A stretch of 10,148 bases of DNA from an uncultured bacterium (GTDB lineage Bacteria > Patescibacteriota > Minisyncoccia > Phycocordibacterales > UBA9973), in contig CAIJLF010000139.1 of NCBI GenBank assembly GCA_903821415.1, positions 1-10,148 of the forward strand, given 5' to 3'. Below the pieces are notes generated by a model. That model was not told the DNA's origin. It did no database searches and saw only the letters and a list, made by a program, of their open reading frames with translations. This document shows positions 6,865 to 10,148 of this stretch, one piece after another. The translations under genes and the position numbers were made by a program. How positions within the stretch are numbered: the first letter of the stretch is position 1; every line of letters begins with the position of its first letter.

Positions 6865-7923
6865 ATGGATTATAATAAATTTCTAGACGAAGTATTGACA
6901 AGCTTGATTCATGAAGATGGATCAGATTTACATTTGGGAGTAGGACGTAAGCCAGCTATTCGTATCAATGGACAGCTTGTTTTTTTGACTAATAAGGAGA
7001 ATTTGAAAATGGAAGATATGATCAGTGTTTTAAATATTATTTTAGGTAAAGATAAAACAGAAAAATTCCTAGAGAATAAAGAAGTAGACTTTTCTTTCGC
7101 TTTTAAAGGGCTAGCACACCTACGTGGTAATGCATATTTTCAGAGAAGCGGTATTTGTATAGCTCTTAGACTTGTACCAAAGGCTAAAAGTTTTGAAGAT
7201 TTAAACCTTCCAGGAATTCTTAAAACTTTTGCTATGAATAAGCAAGGATTTTTCTTAGTTGTAGGACCAGTTGGTCAAGGTAAGTCTACAACTCTTTCAA
7301 CTATGATTAATTTTATAAATAAAGAAAGCACTACGCATATAATAACCATTGAAGACCCTATAGAGCACGTCTATACACAAGAAAAATCTATTATAGACCA
7401 ACGTGAGATTGGCCTTGATACGAAGGATTTCCCCTTAGCTTTGAAGTCAGCTTTTCGTGAAGATGTGAACGTCATACTCATCGGCGAGATGCGTAACAAC
7501 GAGACTATCTCTGCCGCTGTTACTGCAGCTGAGACGGGACACCTTGTCTTCTCAACTTTACATACGAACAATGCTCCTCAGACTATCGATCGTATTATAG
7601 ATTCCTTCCCTGCCAACCAGCAAGATCAGATAAGACTTCAACTTGCTTCTAGTTTACTTGGTATTTTATCTCAGCGTCTCATACCTCGTATTACAGGTGG
7701 ACGTATACCTGCATTTGAATTACTTATCAACAACAACGCAGTGTCAAACCTCATAAGAGAGAAGAGGACTCACGAGATAAATACAGTCATAGAGACTTCT
7801 TCAGAGCAAGGTATGATAGATATGAATCGATATTTGATTGAATTAGTAGCAAAAGGCGAAATTTCTCTAGAAAGTGCATATCAGTATTCATTTAATCCAA
7901 AAGCTCTTGAAAGAATGCTATAA
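6865..7923 (+). CDS. pilT: Type IV pilus retraction ATPase PilT
   Basis: A 352-residue protein of typical PilT length, without the long N-terminal domain of PilB. Motifs: SDLHLGVGRKPAIRINGQL near the N-terminus (the PAS-like N-domain signature of PilT), Walker A GPVGQGKSTT (134-143), Asp box TIEDPIEH (161-168), Walker B region VNVILIGEMRN (201-211), His box TGHLVFSTLHTN (224-235) and AVSNLIRE (292-299), which matches the AIRNLIRE motif needed for retraction in studied PilT proteins. It would disassemble the pilus, powering twitching or DNA uptake. Variations include V and Q in the Walker A loop and DVN instead of the usual DPD before Walker B; the catalytic glutamate E208 is kept. It sits 7 bp after the response regulator and 6 bp before pilC. 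Identity is secure. Confidence 0.95.
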   Translation: MDYNKFLDEVLTSLIHEDGSDLHLGVGRKPAIRINGQLVFLTNKENLKMEDMISVLNIILGKDKTEKFLENKEVDFSFAFKGLAHLRGNAYFQRSGICIALRLVPKAKSFEDLNLPGILKTFAMNKQGFFLVVGPVGQGKSTTLSTMINFINKESTTHIITIEDPIEHVYTQEKSIIDQREIGLDTKDFPLALKSAFREDVNVILIGEMRNNETISAAVTAAETGHLVFSTLHTNNAPQTIDRIIDSFPANQQDQIRLQLASSLLGILSQRLIPRITGGRIPAFELLINNNAVSNLIREKRTHEINTVIETSSEQGMIDMNRYLIELVAKGEISLESAYQYSFNPKALERML

Positions 7924-7929
7924 AATATT

Positions 7930-9135
7930 ATGATATTTAAATACGAAGCCATAACAAATACAGGTGAAAAAAAATCAGGAACTATAGATGCCTCTTCTTC
8001 AGACTCCGCCATCTCTGCTATTCAGCGTAGAGGCTTGATAGTTTCATCCATACAGGAAGAAGGTGTTAAAAATGGAATATTTAAATTATCTATTTTCCAA
8101 AAAAGGATAAAGATGAAGGATGTTGTGATTATGTCACGACAGATTTCTACTTTATTTGAGGCTCAAGTATCAGCTTTGAAGGCTTTTAATTTGATGGCTA
8201 CAAATACAGAAAATCCAGCACTAGTTAAAATTTTAAGTACTATTTCCTCAGATATTGAGTCGGGTATATCTATATCAGAAGCTCTTGCTCGTCATCCTGA
8301 TGTTTTCTCAGTTTTTTATGTAAATATGGTGAAGTCAGGTGAGGAGTCAGGTAAGCTTACACAGACTTTTTCATATTTGGCTGAGTATTTAGATAGACAA
8401 TACCAACTCACATCAAAGACGAAGAATGCTCTTATCTATCCGAGTTTTGTCATAGGTGTTTTCTTTGTCGTTATGATACTTATGTTCGTATTTATAGTTC
8501 CTAGATTAAAGGCGATTATTTTAGACTCAGGACAAGCAATACCTCTATCTACAAAGATTGTTTTTGCTTTGAGTGACCTTCTTATCAATTATGGTATATT
8601 CGTACTTATTGGAGTTTGTATTTTTGTATTTTATATCTACAGGATGACCAAGACAGAGGCTGGTAAAAAATACTTGGATAGGTTAAAGATATCTATTCCT
8701 GTAATGAAAAATATTTTTATTAAGCTTTATCTTTCTAGAATTGCTGACAATCTGGACACCCTACTTTCTTCAGGCGTGACTATTATACGTTCTATGGAGC
8801 TCACTTCTATCATCGTAGGGAACAGAGTTTATGAAGATATTATGAAAGATGCGACGGAGAAGGTGAAGAGTGGTAGTTCTCTCTCTGAAGCTCTTGGCTC
8901 TTATCCTGAAATACCACCTATTATGATAGGTATGGTCCACGTCGGAGAAGAGACTGGATCTCTCGGAAACATATTGAAAACATTGGGCAAGTTCTACAAT
9001 CGCGAAGTGAATGAAGCTGTGGATACTATGGTCTCGCTTATCGAGCCGATGATGATAGTAGCTCTTGGTCTTGGTGTTGGTCTCCTCCTCACTTCTGTCC
9101 TTATGCCGATATACAATATCGCAGGGGGGATATAA
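7930..9135 (+). CDS. pilC: Type IV pilus inner-membrane platform protein PilC (GspF family)
   Basis: A 401-residue polytopic protein of normal family length. After a short N-terminal domain (FKYEAITNTGEKKSGTIDA) come two T2SSF repeats (about 65-190 and 266-390), each with the family signature: SGEESGKL (136-143) and VGEETGSL (338-345). Membrane spans are predicted by eye at about 171-191, 219-239 and 371-394. PilC is the platform that PilB and PilT turn or push to add and remove pilin subunits. It follows pilT by 6 bp and is probably the last gene of the cluster transcript, since a hairpin terminator lies about 55 bp beyond its TAA. The start is the first ATG in frame and gives the standard N-terminus. 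Confidence 0.96.
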   Translation: MIFKYEAITNTGEKKSGTIDASSSDSAISAIQRRGLIVSSIQEEGVKNGIFKLSIFQKRIKMKDVVIMSRQISTLFEAQVSALKAFNLMATNTENPALVKILSTISSDIESGISISEALARHPDVFSVFYVNMVKSGEESGKLTQTFSYLAEYLDRQYQLTSKTKNALIYPSFVIGVFFVVMILMFVFIVPRLKAIILDSGQAIPLSTKIVFALSDLLINYGIFVLIGVCIFVFYIYRMTKTEAGKKYLDRLKISIPVMKNIFIKLYLSRIADNLDTLLSSGVTIIRSMELTSIIVGNRVYEDIMKDATEKVKSGSSLSEALGSYPEIPPIMIGMVHVGEETGSLGNILKTLGKFYNREVNEAVDTMVSLIEPMMIVALGLGVGLLLTSVLMPIYNIAGGI

Positions 9136-9190
9136 AGATTAGTGACTGGTAAAAATATTAGGTTCTAGTAGATAGTGAATAGGTTCTAGC

Positions 9191-9221
9191 AAAAATACGT
9201 CGGCGATGCCGACGTATTTTT
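9191..9221 (+). terminator. Strong Rho-independent (bidirectional) terminator after pilC
   Basis: A perfect 14-bp stem, AAAAATACGTCGGC (9191-9204) paired with GCCGACGTATTTTT (9208-9221), encloses a GAT loop. The GC-rich core next to the loop and the flanking A and T runs give the form of an intrinsic terminator working on either strand. It should end the pil transcript and insulate the pilin genes. Confidence 0.88.
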
Positions 9222-9249
9222 AATTCATTTTTAGCACTATTCACTGGAA

Positions 9250-9270
9250 ACTAATTACTAATCACTAATC
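9250..9270. repeat. Three tandem ACTAATY heptamers
   Basis: ACTAATT, ACTAATC and ACTAATC follow each other without a gap. The reverse complement GATTAGT appears at 9137-9143 at the other end of the element, so more than one pairing register is possible. Function is unknown. Confidence 0.6.
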
Positions 9271-9295
9271 CTTACTTGTCCACAGTCTATATGTA

Positions 9296-9326
9296 TTGTG
9301 CTTTTAATAATCTTATATGATATAAT
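9296..9326 (+). promoter_or_regulatory. Promoter of the tandem pilin genes
   Basis: A perfect extended -10, TGATATAAT (9318-9326), is preceded by a weak -35, TTGTGC (9296-9301), at 19-bp spacing. An extended -10 tolerates a poor -35. Initiation near 9333 would give a leader of about 60 nt before the pilin ATG, longer than for the other genes here. It lies downstream of the terminator, consistent with separate and probably high expression of pilins. Confidence 0.7.
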
Positions 9327-9350
9327 ACATATATTAAAAAGTTAGGTCGC

Positions 9351-9369
9351 GTCTTTCATAAAAAAAGAC
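9351..9369 (+). promoter_or_regulatory. Small hairpin in the pilin 5' leader
   Basis: GTCTTT (9351-9356) can pair with AAAGAC (9364-9369) around a 7-nt loop inside the predicted leader. The stem is short and no T-run follows, so it is not a terminator; it might stabilise the mRNA or be chance. The remaining leader (9370-9393) is nearly pure A/T. Confidence 0.3.
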
Positions 9370-9393
9370 AAATTATTAATTTAAATTTTAATC

Positions 9394-9945
9394 ATGAATA
9401 AAAATAAAGGTTTTACGCTTATTGAACTTTTGGTTGTTATTGCAATCATCGGTATATTAGCGTCGGTCGTGTTGGCTTCTCTTTCCGGAGCAAGAACAAA
9501 AGCAAAGATAGCTGCAGTTCAGTCGACTTTATCTTCAACTAGAGCTCAAGCAGAGATAGGAGTTGTTAATGGTAGATATGTTAACAATATTTGTGTAAAT
9601 GGTTACAGTGGAGGTTTAAATCTTTTACTAAAATCATTAAATCAACCATCTGCTAAAATAGAAACTATTGCATGTGGACAAGATACAGCACATTCATCTG
9701 GAGCAGATGAAGCAGCGCTAGCGGCTGATACCACAAATATGCCTCGTAAGTGGGCAGTAGAAGTACTAATAAGTGGTAAGTATTATTGTGCTGATTCAAG
9801 TGGTTATTCTGGACTTTCTAAGCAAGATGGATCTGGTACTGCCATAGGAGCAACCCATACCGCATTTTCTCCGACTGTAGGAGGAGCTTCTGTAACTGCT
9901 TCTTATTCTGTGAATACAGCAGGGGCACTTGATTGTACATCATAG
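9394..9945 (+). CDS. Type IV pilin, first of a tandem pair
   Basis: A 183-residue prepilin with a textbook class III signal: MNKNKG then [21 protein letters not shown]. Cleavage by prepilin peptidase is expected after G6, leaving F7 as the methylated first residue and E11 as the conserved Glu5 of the mature protein. The hydrophobic N-terminal helix both anchors the subunit in the membrane and packs the fibre core. The C-terminal globular domain has four cysteines (C67, C94, C132, C181), possibly two disulfides, with YYCADSSGYSG (130-140) a form common in short bacterial pilins. It is likely a fibre subunit (PilA-like), although a minor pilin cannot be excluded. It has its own promoter and stops at TAG, the only TAG among the genes here. 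There is no SD; the sequence before the ATG is TTTTAATC. Confidence 0.93.
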   Translation: MNKNKGFTLIELLVVIAIIGILASVVLASLSGARTKAKIAAVQSTLSSTRAQAEIGVVNGRYVNNICVNGYSGGLNLLLKSLNQPSAKIETIACGQDTAHSSGADEAALAADTTNMPRKWAVEVLISGKYYCADSSGYSGLSKQDGSGTAIGATHTAFSPTVGGASVTASYSVNTAGALDCTS

Positions 9946-9992
9946 TTATTAAAAGTCGTATTTAAAATAAATTATTAGATAATTTTAATCAA

Positions 9993-10148
9993 ATGAATAA
10001 AAATAAAGGTTTTACACTTATTGAACTCTTAGTTGTTATTGCTATTATCGGTATCCTAGCTTCAGTCGTCTTAGCTTCTCTTTCTTCTGCTCGTGATAAA
10101 GGGAAAGATGCAGCTGTAAAGTCACAGCTAGCAAGTATGAAAGCACAA
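9993..10148 (+). CDS. Type IV pilin, second of the tandem pair (partial)
   Basis: Only the first 52 codons lie within the window; the frame is open to the last base. Residues 1-31 are identical to those of the preceding pilin, including the prepilin peptidase site (G6/F7) and Glu at mature position 5 (E11). From residue 32 the two diverge ([11 protein letters not shown] against GARTKAKIAAV). Many codons in the identical stretch differ at third positions, so the protein, not the DNA, is being conserved. The 47-bp gap after the first pilin has no terminator and no clear promoter, so the two are probably co-transcribed. Which of them is the major subunit cannot be told from this fragment. Confidence 0.92.
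   Translation, partial: MNKNKGFTLIELLVVIAIIGILASVVLASLSSARDKGKDAAVKSQLASMKAQ

Larger units (their letters stand above)
9137..9270. repeat. Nested inverted-repeat element downstream of pilC
   Basis: Starting 2 bp after the pilC stop is a 134-bp non-coding segment with three concentric inverted repeats: outer arms GATTAGTGA (9137-9145) and TCACTAATC (9262-9270), middle arms AGTGAATAG (9174-9182) and CTATTCACT (9237-9245), and the inner 14-bp terminator stem. Both outer pairs are perfect 9-bp matches. It also holds a direct repeat of AGGTTCTAG (9160-9168 and 9181-9189) and three tandem heptamers (9250-9270). It could fold as one long interrupted hairpin, or be a MITE/REP-like intergenic repeat. 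No coding frame is supported here. Confidence 0.6.

Noticed and set aside
7907..7924. TTGAAA and TATAAA upstream of pilC as a promoter.
   Set aside because: The spacing is only 6 bp, so they cannot act together; chance in A/T-rich DNA.
844..9945. Recoding of UGA, as in Gracilibacteria and Absconditabacteria.
   Set aside because: All ten complete genes end in TAA or TAG and UGA is unused as a stop, which is compatible with recoding. However, no gene has an in-frame TGA and all reach normal length with the standard code, so there is no positive evidence.
1..10148. CRISPR array, tRNA, rRNA, IS element, phage genes or defence system.
   Set aside because: No regularly spaced repeats, cloverleaf-like sequences, transposase motifs or phage-type proteins were seen; the repeats at 9137-9270 are palindromic, not CRISPR-like.

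Overview
The window comes from a low-GC bacterial chromosome, by eye about one third G+C. The genes are compact and co-directional, almost all stop at TAA, and no start codon has a Shine-Dalgarno sequence. Together with the protein style (NPF-motif pilus proteins with Fn3-like domains, paired short pilins, a pilus system with no secretin gene in view), this best fits a Candidate Phyla Radiation bacterium (Patescibacteria, probably Parcubacteria or Nomurabacteria-like). The lineage is inference; no marker gene such as 16S rRNA is present.

Layout: positions 1-774 (minus strand) hold the N-terminal 258 residues of an ATP-grasp ligase-like protein that runs off the left edge. Next, also on the minus strand, is a ComF-family phosphoribosyltransferase (844-1518). 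A 44-bp gap with back-to-back promoter-like elements separates comF from a long plus-strand type IV pilus cluster: pilM (1563), a pilN-like gene (2715), a pilO-like gene (3466), a PilP-like/Fn3 protein (4053), pilB (4702), a stand-alone response regulator (6474), pilT (6865) and pilC (7930-9135). Gaps are 1-7 bp, except 44 bp before the response regulator, which has its own promoter-like sequence. After pilC comes a 258-bp non-coding stretch with nested inverted repeats around a strong hairpin terminator, then a good promoter and short leader, and then two tandem type IV pilin genes, the second cut by the right edge.

How the genes work together: PilM, PilN, PilO and the PilP-like protein would form the cytoplasmic and inner-membrane alignment complex. 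PilC is the membrane platform, PilB the extension ATPase and PilT the retraction ATPase; the tandem pilins are the likely fibre subunits. PilT and the adjacent comF suggest a retractile pilus that could serve DNA uptake, adhesion or twitching. No prepilin peptidase (PilD) or secretin (PilQ) gene lies in the window. The response regulator inside the cluster suggests two-component control of the pilus.

No wholly new system is evident. The points most worth a second look are the absence of SD sites with several apparently leaderless starts, the PilP-like/Fn3 fusion, the lost cysteine cluster of PilB, the embedded response regulator, the structured element downstream of pilC, and the ATP-grasp protein with an unrecognised N-terminal half.
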